From Oceanobacter mangrovi (GTDB lineage Bacteria > Pseudomonadota > Gammaproteobacteria > Pseudomonadales > Oceanobacteraceae): a DNA stretch of 64,000 bases. The translations under genes were made by a program, and so were the position numbers. The notes under the pieces are model-generated. The model was not told the origin of the DNA. It saw only the letters and a list, made by a program, of their open reading frames with translations, and did no database searches. Position 1 is the first letter of the stretch. Each line of letters opens with the position of its first letter. This document shows, one piece after another, positions 45,245 to 54,527 of the stretch. Location: assembly GCF_019740315.1 (NCBI RefSeq), contig NZ_JAHXZR010000004.1:62001-126000 (forward strand). Reading direction: 5' to 3'.

Positions 45245-45287
45245 GTGCTGCCGGGGAGCAGCCTGAAACGCATGGTCGTGTCAGATC

Positions 45288-45548
45288 TCAATCGTCATCG
45301 TCGTCATCATCATCCAGACTGCGGGTGATAGGACGGTAAATTTCAACCCGGTCACCGGGCTTGAGGGCGGTGTCGAGTTTTGCCAGTTTGCCAAAAATAC
45401 CCACCCGGGCCGCTTTCAGGTTGAGATCCGGGAAGCGGTCACACAGACCACTGGCCGCAATCGCATCTCCAAGGGTGCATTCTTCGGGCACATTCAGCCG
45501 GATCCAGGGCGGATTACCGGCGGCCGCATACACTACGCTGACTTCCAT
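45288..45548 (-). CDS. rnfH: RnfH family protein
   Basis: An 86-residue ubiquitin-like-fold RnfH protein: 'VSVVYAAAGNPPWIRLNVPEECTLGDAI', 'GIFGKLAKLDTALKPGDRVEIYRPI', the family's conserved end. It is the last gene of the rnf operon, as in Azotobacter rnf1. Its role in Rnf assembly or stability is not settled. Unusually, it ends in eight consecutive aspartates coded by a GAT/GAC run, a possible slippage site. Confidence 0.9.
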   Translation of the reverse strand: MEVSVVYAAAGNPPWIRLNVPEECTLGDAIAASGLCDRFPDLNLKAARVGIFGKLAKLDTALKPGDRVEIYRPITRSLDDDDDDDD

Positions 45549-45566
45549 CGTCCGGAGTTCCTCTGT

Positions 45567-46235
45567 TTAGTGTTGGAGCTGTACCAGCTCAGTCGGATTT
45601 TTCTGGCTGATACGGTTATCGATCAGGCGTTTGATCACAATCAGGAAACCCAGTGCCATAAAGGCACCCGGTGGCAGGATGGCGATCAGGATGTCCGGGC
45701 TGGTTTCGAAAATCTTCATTTCCAGCCAGGCGAAGTGTGGCCCCAACAACAGTGAGGCATTGGCGAACAGGGTGCCGCTGCCAAGAATTTCGCGCATGGC
45801 ACCAATCGCGACCAGTACCCAGGTGAAGCCCAGGCCCATCGAAATCGCATCAGCAAAAGCCGGAATCACAGGCTGCTTGCTGGCGAAGCTTTCAGCGCGG
45901 CCGAAGATGGCGCAGTTGGTCACGATCAGGGCGATAAACAGACCAAGGATCTTGTACAGCTCGTGCATCCAGGCGTTGATGATCATGTCGGTGAGGGTTA
46001 CCGCGGTAGCGATCATCACAATCAGTACCGGAATCCGCACCTGCGGGCTGATCACGCCACGCACGGCAGAAATCATGGTATTGGTCAGAATCAGTACCGC
46101 CAGTGATGCCAGTCCCATACCCAGGCCGTTGGTGGCGCTGGTGGTAACTGCCAGCAGTGGACAGAGGGCCAGCATCTGGCCCATGGCGACGTTGTTATCC
46201 CACAGGCCATCGCGAAACAGTTGTTTGTAATCCAT
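45567..46235 (-). CDS. rnfE: Rnf electron transport complex subunit E
   Basis: A 222-residue integral membrane protein with about six segments. The pattern 'LFRDGLWDNNVAMGQMLALCPLLAVTTSATNGLGMGLA' and 'IPVLIVMIATAVTLTDMIINAWMHELYKILGLFIALIVTNCAIFGRAESFA' is specific to RnfE. With RnfA it holds the [2Fe-2S] site in the membrane, using the cysteines in 'LCPL' and 'NCAI', both present. The start is preceded by GGAGC. Confidence 0.94.
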   Translation of the reverse strand: MDYKQLFRDGLWDNNVAMGQMLALCPLLAVTTSATNGLGMGLASLAVLILTNTMISAVRGVISPQVRIPVLIVMIATAVTLTDMIINAWMHELYKILGLFIALIVTNCAIFGRAESFASKQPVIPAFADAISMGLGFTWVLVAIGAMREILGSGTLFANASLLLGPHFAWLEMKIFETSPDILIAILPPGAFMALGFLIVIKRLIDNRISQKNPTELVQLQH

Positions 46236-46252
46236 GGTGGTTGCTCCTGTGA

Positions 46253-46882
46253 TTAGTTCTGCGCCGCAGGCTGCTGGCTGGCTTGCCAGCGGGCCTGCAC
46301 ATCCAGTGCGGTTTTAACGCCTTTCACCACCGCCCGTGGGGTGATGGTGGCACCGGTAAACTGGTCGAAGATGCCGTTGTCTTTTTTCACTGCCCATTGC
46401 TGGTCAGTGGTGTTGGCCAGTGAATGGCCATTAAAACCGGTAATCCACTGGCTCTTGGCGATTTCGATCTTGTCGGCCAGCCCCGGGGTTTCCTTGTGAC
46501 GGATTACCCGCACACCGAGGATTTCCCCGGCCGGATTGGTCGCCACCAGCATATCCAGCGGGCCACCCCAGCCTGCAATTTCAACCTGCATGGCAGTGGC
46601 TGTTACCACGTCTGCCTTGCGGGCGATCAGCAGTTCTGCAGGAGCCAGCAGACGGTCGTCTGGCAGGTATTCGACCTTGTCGAGCGGGTTGTTGTCGTAC
46701 AGCTCGGCGTCCATTACCTGATTGAGGCTGTTGAGCTGATCGAGCATTTCTTCCTGTTGAATGGTTTCCCAGGTCATGCTGTAACCGGCGATCAGCGCCA
46801 GGCTGACGATGGCACAGGCTCCCCCCAGCAGCAGTGCCTGATAAACCGGATTATCGTGGCGTACGAGTGATGCAAAATTCAT
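46253..46882 (-). CDS. rnfG: Rnf electron transport complex subunit G
   Basis: A 209-residue subunit with one N-terminal membrane segment (about 18-36) and a periplasmic domain carrying covalent FMN. The flavinylation motif TGAT is at 176-179 in 'FDQFTGATITPRAVV', with Thr179 as the FMN attachment residue by family knowledge. Order and spacing (17 bases before rnfE) fit one operon. Confidence 0.94.
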   Translation of the reverse strand: MNFASLVRHDNPVYQALLLGGACAIVSLALIAGYSMTWETIQQEEMLDQLNSLNQVMDAELYDNNPLDKVEYLPDDRLLAPAELLIARKADVVTATAMQVEIAGWGGPLDMLVATNPAGEILGVRVIRHKETPGLADKIEIAKSQWITGFNGHSLANTTDQQWAVKKDNGIFDQFTGATITPRAVVKGVKTALDVQARWQASQQPAAQN

Positions 46883-46903
46883 CGGATTTTCCTCTTCTGC
46901 TGC

Positions 46904-47992
46904 TTAGTTCACCCGCCGTTGGGCGGATACGTGAGCGACGGCTTCACCACGACGGTTGCGACCATAAACCCGGGGTTTGGTGACGCGATCGATCAGTGGT
47001 GTGAGGGCGTTCATAAAGAGGATGCCGAAGGCCACAGCTTCGGGGAAACCGCCCCAGCTGCGGATGGCAAAGATCATCGCACCGGCACCAATACCAAACA
47101 GGATCTGGCCCTGTTTGGTGGTTGGGCTGGTGACGTAATCGGTGGCGTAGAAGAAAGCTCCGATCATGGCGCCGCCGCTCAGCAGGTGGAACATTGGGCC
47201 AGCAAAACGCTCTGGCTGGGTGTGGCTGCTGACCAGCGCCAGCAACGCCAGCGTACCCAGCAGGGCAACCGGAATGTGCCAACTGATAATCCGGCGGAAC
47301 ATCAGCCAGGCGGCACCAAGGAGCACCAGCAGGGCCGAGGTTTCACCCATCGAACCACGCATCTGGCCAACAAAACCGTTGTGCAGGCTGTAGTTGGCAC
47401 CGAGCCATTCGAGCATATCGGCACCGCCTTTTACTGCCGCCTTGCTGTCGCCCAGCCAGGTCGCACCGGTGAAGGCATCGGCGTTAGCCAGTGACAGAGG
47501 ACCCTGGCCAAACACAATGCTGATGGCATCGGCAAAGCTCGGGCTGACACCCGGATCAATCCAGGTGGTCAGTGGTACCGGGAAGGAAATCAGCAGGGCG
47601 ATACGCGCCAGCAAGGCTGGGTTAAACAGGTTCTGGCCAATACCACCATAAATCTGTTTGCCGATGATAATGGCGAAGGCTGAGCCGCCAACGGCGACCC
47701 ACCAGGGACACCAGGGTGGCAATGTCATCGCCAGCATCCAGCCGGTCAGCATGGCGGAACCATCGGTCAACCGTGAAAGTGGTTGCTGGCGCAGGTACAG
47801 ACAGAAAGCTTCAGCCGCCATGGCAGAAACCAGACACAACACCCACATCATCAGGGCGGGCAGGCCCCAGAGGAAAATACCCCAGGCCGTGACAGGTGCC
47901 AGCGCCAGGCAGACGTTGAACATAATATTGTTCACGCCGGAACGGTCGTGGGCGTGCGGAGACGCGCCGCCCAGTGAAGTGTTACTGCTCAT
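46904..47992 (-). CDS. rnfD: Rnf electron transport complex subunit D
   Basis: A 362-residue membrane protein with nine or so segments and a covalent FMN motif TGAT at 175-178 ('ADAFTGATWLGD'), Thr178 carrying the flavin. Typical strings are 'RQQPLSRLTDGSAMLTGWMLAMTLPPWCPWW' and 'GKQIYGGIGQNLFNPALLAR'. It overlaps rnfC by four bases. Confidence 0.94.
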   Translation of the reverse strand: MSSNTSLGGASPHAHDRSGVNNIMFNVCLALAPVTAWGIFLWGLPALMMWVLCLVSAMAAEAFCLYLRQQPLSRLTDGSAMLTGWMLAMTLPPWCPWWVAVGGSAFAIIIGKQIYGGIGQNLFNPALLARIALLISFPVPLTTWIDPGVSPSFADAISIVFGQGPLSLANADAFTGATWLGDSKAAVKGGADMLEWLGANYSLHNGFVGQMRGSMGETSALLVLLGAAWLMFRRIISWHIPVALLGTLALLALVSSHTQPERFAGPMFHLLSGGAMIGAFFYATDYVTSPTTKQGQILFGIGAGAMIFAIRSWGGFPEAVAFGILFMNALTPLIDRVTKPRVYGRNRRGEAVAHVSAQRRVN

Positions 47993-49509
47993 GACTCGGT
48001 TTCCCCTTCGGCTACTGCGGCGGTTGCTTCACTGTCAGATGTTTCTTCGGCGGCGGCTCGCTTGGGTTTGTCCTTTTTCTTTTTCGCCTGCTTGGCTGCG
48101 AGTTTGGCGGCTTTTTCCGCTTCCATCCGTTCGTTGCGGGCTTCCATCAGTTGTTTCGTGAGGGTCAGCTTGTCGGCTTCGGAACGACGGTCGCGTAATT
48201 CACCCTTGGCGTATTCGAAGTACTGCACCAGCGGAATGTGCGACGGGCAAACGTAGGCACAGGAACCACACAGAATGCAGTCGCGCAGGCCAAATTCCTG
48301 GGCGTTGTCGAAATCGTCCTGACGCGAGCTGCGGGCCATTTCCAGCGGCAACAGCCCCATCGGGCAGGCGTTGACGCATTTGCCACAACGGATACAGGGC
48401 GACGGCACGTGTTCATTGACTTCTTTCTGGGTCAGCGCCAGCAAGCCGGAGCTGCCCTTGATCAGCGGCACGTCCGTGGTGGTCAGTACCTGGCCCATCA
48501 TCGGGCCACCCATTAACAGCCGGGCTGGCTTGCTTTCCAGGCCACCACACACGTCGAACAGATGGCTGATGGGGGTGCCGAGCAAGGCTTCCAGGTTCTG
48601 TGGCTGGCCGGTGCAATTACCGGCAATGGTCGATACCCGGGAAATCAGCGGTTTGCCCAGCGTCAAGGCTTGCTGGATGGCATAAACAGTGGCGACGTTG
48701 TGCACCAGCACGCCGATGTCGTTACTGCGTTTACCGGCCGGTACTTCCAGCCCGGTGACCGCCTGGATCAGCTGTTTGGCCGAACCCATCGGGTAGCGGG
48801 CCGGAACAATCACCACTTCAATCGAACCAACACCAGCCGCTGCTTCCTTGATGGCCTTGATGGCATCCGGCTTGTTGTCTTCGATGGCAATCACAGCGCG
48901 GTAGGCTTCAATGATGTGACGGACCAGCTTGGTACCTTCAACAATCTCTTTGGCGCGTTCGCACATCAGCCGGTCGTCGGTAGTGAGGTAAGGCTCACAC
49001 TCGGCACCGTTGACGATAAAGGTCTTGATCTCAAAGCGGCGACCCTGACGCAGCTTGATCGCTGCCGGGAAAATCGCTCCGCCCATCCCAACGATACCGG
49101 CTTCCTCAACCAGCCCGGCCAGTTCGTCGTGCGGCAGCTGGTACGGGTCGGCTGGCGGGGTCAGTTCACACCATTCCTCCTGACCGTCCGGCTCCAGCCA
49201 GATGGCATTGGCAGGCAGGCCGCTGGGGTGCGGCATGGTGACCGGTTTGATGTCCTTGATGATGCCGGACGTCGGCGCGTGCAGGTTGGCCGACATGCGG
49301 CTCCCGGCACGGGCAATCTTCTGGCCTTTCAGCACCCGGTCGCCGACTTCTACCAGTGGCAGTGCATCGTCACCGGTACTTTGACCCAGTGGCAGATACA
49401 GCATGGGTGGCAGCGGTACATCGGTGTTGATGGCCAGCTCGCGGCTGTCGAGTTTGTGGGTCTTGGGGTGAACACCGCCGCGAAAGCGACCCATTCCTAA
49501 CAACATCAT
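47989..49509 (-). CDS. rnfC: Rnf electron transport complex subunit C
   Basis: A 506-residue peripheral subunit that takes electrons from or gives them to NADH and contains FMN and two [4Fe-4S] clusters. The glycine-rich nucleotide site 'GGAIFPAAIKL' and the cluster motifs 'CIRCGKCVNACP' and 'CILCGSCAYVCP' are present. After about residue 445 it ends in a lysine/alanine/glutamate-rich helical tail, common in proteobacterial RnfC. ATG codons at 49509 and 49506 are equally possible; it starts one base after rnfB ends. Confidence 0.94.
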   Translation of the reverse strand: MMLLGMGRFRGGVHPKTHKLDSRELAINTDVPLPPMLYLPLGQSTGDDALPLVEVGDRVLKGQKIARAGSRMSANLHAPTSGIIKDIKPVTMPHPSGLPANAIWLEPDGQEEWCELTPPADPYQLPHDELAGLVEEAGIVGMGGAIFPAAIKLRQGRRFEIKTFIVNGAECEPYLTTDDRLMCERAKEIVEGTKLVRHIIEAYRAVIAIEDNKPDAIKAIKEAAAGVGSIEVVIVPARYPMGSAKQLIQAVTGLEVPAGKRSNDIGVLVHNVATVYAIQQALTLGKPLISRVSTIAGNCTGQPQNLEALLGTPISHLFDVCGGLESKPARLLMGGPMMGQVLTTTDVPLIKGSSGLLALTQKEVNEHVPSPCIRCGKCVNACPMGLLPLEMARSSRQDDFDNAQEFGLRDCILCGSCAYVCPSHIPLVQYFEYAKGELRDRRSEADKLTLTKQLMEARNERMEAEKAAKLAAKQAKKKKDKPKRAAAEETSDSEATAAVAEGETES

Positions 49510-49510
49510 G

Positions 49511-50038
49511 TTATGCAGCCTCCGGCTTGTGCCAATGCCAGCGGGTCAGATCGACCTCTGGAGTGTGCAGACTGATGCAGTCTTCCGGACAGGTATCGAC
49601 ACATTGTTTGCAGCCGGTACAGGCTTCGGAAACCACCACGTGAATCTGTTTGCTGGCACCGACGATGGCATCGGTCGGGCAGGCCTTGTAGCAACGGGTA
49701 CAACCGGTACAGAGGCTTTCGTCGATGGTCGCCAGCAAAGGTTCTGGCGATTCGCCCAGGGTCGACAGGTCGATGTCGAGCATTTTTGCGAGGGTTTCCG
49801 CCAGCGCCCGGCCGCCTGGAGGGCAGCAGGTCACTGAGGCTTCACCGGTGGCGATGGCATCAGCAGCCGGGCCACAGCCAGGGAAGCCACACTGGCCACA
49901 CTGGCTGCCAGGCAGCAGTTGTTCGATTTCCTTGGCCATCGGGTTGTTGTCTTCAACAGCCATATAACGGGCAGCAAGTGCCAGCAGGGTTCCCAGCGCA
50001 AGGCCGAGCAGAGTCAATACCAGAGTTGCGGTCAGCAT
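49511..50038 (-). CDS. rnfB: Rnf electron transport complex subunit B
   Basis: A 175-residue iron-sulfur subunit: an N-terminal membrane anchor, a four-cysteine [4Fe-4S] domain ('CGQCGFPGCGPAADAI' plus a later Cys), and two ferredoxin motifs ('CTGCTRCYKACPTDAI', 'CTGCKQCVDTCPEDCI'). It probably hands electrons to the ferredoxin used by nitrogenase. The frame runs up to 50101, but the ATG at 50038 follows GGGAGAA and begins at the membrane anchor. Confidence 0.94.
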   Translation of the reverse strand: MLTATLVLTLLGLALGTLLALAARYMAVEDNNPMAKEIEQLLPGSQCGQCGFPGCGPAADAIATGEASVTCCPPGGRALAETLAKMLDIDLSTLGESPEPLLATIDESLCTGCTRCYKACPTDAIVGASKQIHVVVSEACTGCKQCVDTCPEDCISLHTPEVDLTRWHWHKPEAA

Positions 50039-50051
50039 CGTTATTCTCCCG

Positions 50052-50624
50052 TCAGAACATGCCACTGAAGCCCATGAATACCAGTGACAGCGAACCGGCA
50101 CTGATCAGGCTGATTGGGGTACCTTCAAACAGTGTCGGAACACTGGCTTGGGCCAGCCGCTCGCGCATACCGGCGAACAGCACCATTACGATCATGAAGC
50201 CGAGCGCTGAACCGAGGCCGAACATCAGGCTCTGCGGCAGGTCGTGGCCTTCGTTGATATTCAGCAGGGCGACGCCCAGTACGGCGCAGTTGGTGGTGAT
50301 CAGCGGCAGGAAGATACCGAGCGACTGGTGCAACAGCGGGCTCAGCTTGCGCATGGTGATTTCGGTAAATTGCACCACCGCCGCAATGATCAGGATGAAG
50401 GACAGAATACGCAGGAATTCGATGCCCAGAGGCTCCAGCAACCAGTGCTCAATGAGCCAGCTGAGGAAGGCAGAAAGGGTCAGTACAAACGCGGTCGCCA
50501 GACTCATCCCCCAGGCAGATGACAGTTTGCCTGACACCCCCATGAGAGGGCAGAGCCCGAGAAATTTCACCAGCACAATATTGTTTACCAGTGAGGTACT
50601 GATCAATAACAACAGGTATTCCAT
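50052..50624 (-). CDS. rnfA: Rnf electron transport complex subunit A
   Basis: A 190-residue membrane protein with six segments, homologous to RnfE and typical at '[27 protein letters not shown]' and '[15 protein letters not shown]', whose cysteines hold the shared [2Fe-2S] cluster. It is the first gene of the operon. The frame extends to 50684; the ATG at 50624 fits the family start. A sigma-54 promoter (50748-50763) and NifA sites lie upstream, so it belongs to the nif regulon. Confidence 0.94.
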   Translation of the reverse strand: MEYLLLLISTSLVNNIVLVKFLGLCPLMGVSGKLSSAWGMSLATAFVLTLSAFLSWLIEHWLLEPLGIEFLRILSFILIIAAVVQFTEITMRKLSPLLHQSLGIFLPLITTNCAVLGVALLNINEGHDLPQSLMFGLGSALGFMIVMVLFAGMRERLAQASVPTLFEGTPISLISAGSLSLVFMGFSGMF

Positions 50625-50747
50625 CGCATTTGCCTCACGTCGCTCAGAATCCGGGATGAATTGCTCACGCCGGTTTTGTTGCACTGTTGGTCAGCAAATT
50701 GTGTGAGTGGGGCTCACAACACCGGGCGTGTCGGTCATGGGCAAAAT

Positions 50748-50763
50748 TGCATTTCCTGTGCCA
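50748..50763 (-). promoter_or_regulatory. Sigma-54 -24/-12 promoter of the rnf operon
   Basis: On the minus strand the sequence is TGGCACAGGAAATGCA. The GG (-24) and GC (-12) are ten bases apart, and TGGCAC plus TGCA match the consensus closely. It lies 124 bases upstream of rnfA. The three TGT-N10-ACA elements are 98-186 bases further upstream, the usual range for NifA. Confidence 0.8.
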
Positions 50764-50860
50764 CGGGGCGGAATGTCGGCTTTGCGCCAAAGGATAATGA
50801 GCCAGATCAATTAATTGTCTGACAGGAGGTCATTGTCCAATTCGGAATGGAGCTTTTCGC

Positions 50861-50876
50861 TGTTGCTTTCCTTACA
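50861..50876. promoter_or_regulatory. NifA upstream activator site
   Basis: TGTTGCTTTCCTTACA, an exact TGT-N10-ACA match, about 100 bases upstream of the rnf -24/-12 element. Confidence 0.72.
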
Positions 50877-50903
50877 AAGGGCAAAAGAGGTCACGATGGC
50901 AGT

Positions 50904-50919
50904 TGTTGTATAAACGACA
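50904..50919. promoter_or_regulatory. NifA upstream activator site
   Basis: TGTTGTATAAACGACA, an exact TGT-N10-ACA match, 43 bases from the first site, so roughly four helix turns. Confidence 0.7.
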
Positions 50920-50933
50920 AAACATGGTGGCAT

Positions 50934-52609
<1,676 letters not shown>

Positions 52610-52620
52610 GGGAGTATTGA

Positions 52621-54234
52621 ATGAATACTTCTCGATTTGCGTCCAAGGGAACGGTTGTTCATAGCCACAGTGAAATCACTGAACGTCATTACCGTTGTTT
52701 GTGTTCGCTGGCGGGGATTCTGTCGAAGGCCCGCCATATTGAAGAAACCATCAACGGTATTCTGTCGACCATGCATAACGATGCCGGTTTGCAGTACGGA
52801 GTGGTGAACTTCTACGATCCGGAAAACAGCCTGCTGCAGGTGGGTGCCATCTACCGCACCAATACCAACGGCAAGTTGCCATCGGTTTGTTACAAACCGG
52901 GCGAAGGCATTGTTGGCCGTATCCTGCAGCTCAACCAGAGCATTGTGCTGGGACGGATCTCCAGCGAGCCGCGTTTCCTCGACCGTCTCGAAGTCTACGA
53001 CCTCGACCTGCCTTTTATCGGTGTGCCGATTCGTGATCCGGAAGGCAACGCCATTGGTGTACTGGCAGCCCAGCCAGACGTACCTGCGGATGAATACCTG
53101 CCGGAGCGGGCCGAATTCATGAAAGCGGTGGCTGACATCCTGTCGCAAACCATGCGCCTGATCGTCAACGTCGAAGAGGGCAACAGCATTGCCCGCGAGC
53201 GTGACGAACTGCGTCGTGAAGTGCGCGGCAAATACGGCTTCGACAACATGGTGGTGGGGCATTCCGAAGGTATGCGCCAGGTGTTCGATCAGGTACGCCG
53301 GGTCGCCAAGTGGGACAGCACAGTGCTGGTGCTGGGGGAGTCCGGTACCGGTAAGGAACTGATCGCCAACGCCATTCACTACAACTCGCCGCGGGCACAC
53401 CAGTCGTTTGTCTGTCTCAACTGTGCCTCGCTACCTGAGAACCTGCTGGAATCGGAACTGTTCGGCCATGAAAAAGGCGCTTTCACCAATGCCGTGAAAC
53501 AACGCAAGGGCCGTTTCGAGCAGGCCAATGGTGGCACCCTGTTCCTCGACGAGATTGGTGAAATTTCACCACTGTTCCAGGCCAAGCTGCTGCGGGTCTT
53601 GCAGGAAGGCGAACTGGAGCGGGTCGGCGGTAGCCAGACTATCAAGGTCGATGTGCGGATTGTCGCGGCGACCAACCGTAACCTGGCTGACGAAGTGGAA
53701 AAGGGCAAGTTCCGCGAGGACTTGTACTACCGCCTCAACGTCATGGCGATTCGTTTGCCACCACTGCGTGAGCGACTGGTCGACGTGCCGGAATTGTCGA
53801 GCTTCCTGCTCAGCAATATCGCCAAGAGCCAGGGCCGAGACCTGCGTTTGACCGACAACGCCCTGCGGATGTTGATGGGGCACGACTGGCCGGGCAACGT
53901 ACGGGAACTGGAAAACTGTCTCGAACGGGCAGCCGTAATGACCGAAGGTAACGTGATTGATACCGACGCCATTGCCCTGCCGGTGAGCCACAGATCCAAC
54001 AACCCGCTGGCATCCCCGGCGGCAGCAGCCTCCACCATGAGCAGCAGCTCGGTGGCTCCGGCACCACAATCGATTGATCTGAATAACCCGGATATGGACG
54101 AACGTGAACGCCTGATCGCTGCGCTCGAACAAACCGGCTGGGTGCAGGCCAAGGCGGCCCGCTTGCTGGGCATGACGCCACGGCAGATTGCCTACCGGAT
54201 CCAGACCATGAAGATCAACGTCCGCAAGCTGTAG
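52621..54234 (+). CDS. nifA: Nitrogenase transcriptional activator NifA
   Basis: A 537-residue sigma-54 activator: GAF domain (about 33-180), AAA+ domain (210-440) with Walker A GESGTGKE (239-246) and Walker B GGTLFLDE (304-311), and a Fis-type helix-turn-helix at the end ('WVQAKAARLLGMTPRQIAYRI'). The sigma-54-contacting loop, normally GAFTGA, reads GAFTNA at 286-291 (Asn290, codon 53488-53490). It lacks the cysteine-rich linker of oxygen-sensitive alphaproteobacterial NifA, as expected for a NifL-controlled form. The interdomain linker is Ser/Ala/Pro-rich (460-490). Confidence 0.95.
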   Translation: MNTSRFASKGTVVHSHSEITERHYRCLCSLAGILSKARHIEETINGILSTMHNDAGLQYGVVNFYDPENSLLQVGAIYRTNTNGKLPSVCYKPGEGIVGRILQLNQSIVLGRISSEPRFLDRLEVYDLDLPFIGVPIRDPEGNAIGVLAAQPDVPADEYLPERAEFMKAVADILSQTMRLIVNVEEGNSIARERDELRREVRGKYGFDNMVVGHSEGMRQVFDQVRRVAKWDSTVLVLGESGTGKELIANAIHYNSPRAHQSFVCLNCASLPENLLESELFGHEKGAFTNAVKQRKGRFEQANGGTLFLDEIGEISPLFQAKLLRVLQEGELERVGGSQTIKVDVRIVAATNRNLADEVEKGKFREDLYYRLNVMAIRLPPLRERLVDVPELSSFLLSNIAKSQGRDLRLTDNALRMLMGHDWPGNVRELENCLERAAVMTEGNVIDTDAIALPVSHRSNNPLASPAAAASTMSSSSVAPAPQSIDLNNPDMDERERLIAALEQTGWVQAKAARLLGMTPRQIAYRIQTMKINVRKL

Positions 54235-54248
54235 AACTATCGTTGTCC

Positions 54249-54284
54249 TGACGTGTTGTCACGCTCCGGCGTGGCAACACGTCA
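54249..54284 (+). terminator. Terminator of nifLA
   Basis: A 16-bp stem with one T-G pair and a 4-base loop (TGACGTGTTGtCACGC and its complement), 14 bases past the nifA stop. There is no T-run, but the stem is strong. Confidence 0.7.
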
Positions 54285-54355
54285 ACCCTGCCAGATCCCG
54301 CTCGCAAACTCTGCTCCGAATCCGCTTACAAGCCCCCTGACGACAAACCTGCCTT

Positions 54356-54371
54356 TGTCCCCTACATCACA
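54356..54371. promoter_or_regulatory. NifA upstream activator site for nifB
   Basis: TGTCCCCTACATCACA matches TGT-N10-ACA, about 86 bases upstream of the nifB -24/-12 element. Confidence 0.7.
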
Positions 54372-54390
54372 AAAAGCCCCACGTTTGTGT

Positions 54391-54406
54391 TGTTTTAAAC
54401 CCGACA
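54391..54406. promoter_or_regulatory. NifA upstream activator site for nifB
   Basis: TGTTTTAAACCCGACA matches TGT-N10-ACA, about 50 bases upstream of the -24/-12 element and 35 bases from the other site. Confidence 0.7.
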
Positions 54407-54456
54407 ATTAGTTGTAACATTTATAAAAAAGTCAATAAAAACAATGGCTTGTAAAT

Positions 54457-54472
54457 AGGCACCGGCATTGCA
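54457..54472 (+). promoter_or_regulatory. Sigma-54 -24/-12 promoter of the nifB operon
   Basis: AGGCACCGGCATTGCA: GG and GC ten bases apart with a full TTGCA at -12. It lies 55 bases before the nifB ATG. It should drive the eight-gene run from nifB to the NafY-like gene. Confidence 0.82.
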
Positions 54473-54527
54473 ACGGATGTTTGACCGTGACTAGAAGGGT
54501 ACTCACCCGCAGCAGAGGAGCTGACCC

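Larger units (their letters stand above)
44821..45287. other. Intergenic region with terminator and element remnants
   Basis: A 467-base stretch after azlD. The right part has the rnf terminator and an 18-bp palindrome. The part 44870-45090 carries sequences (a 'gacaggggtcaagtc' type stretch, then a conserved-looking block to about 45070) that remind me of DNA flanking REP-associated transposases, and reads as spurious proteins on both strands. A long minus-strand frame (44464-45180) runs across it and through azlD, and I do not accept it as a gene. Confidence 0.35.

Noticed and set aside
48562-49500. A 312-residue plus-strand frame opposite rnfC
   Set aside because: RnfC motifs are complete on the minus strand, and this frame has no family features.
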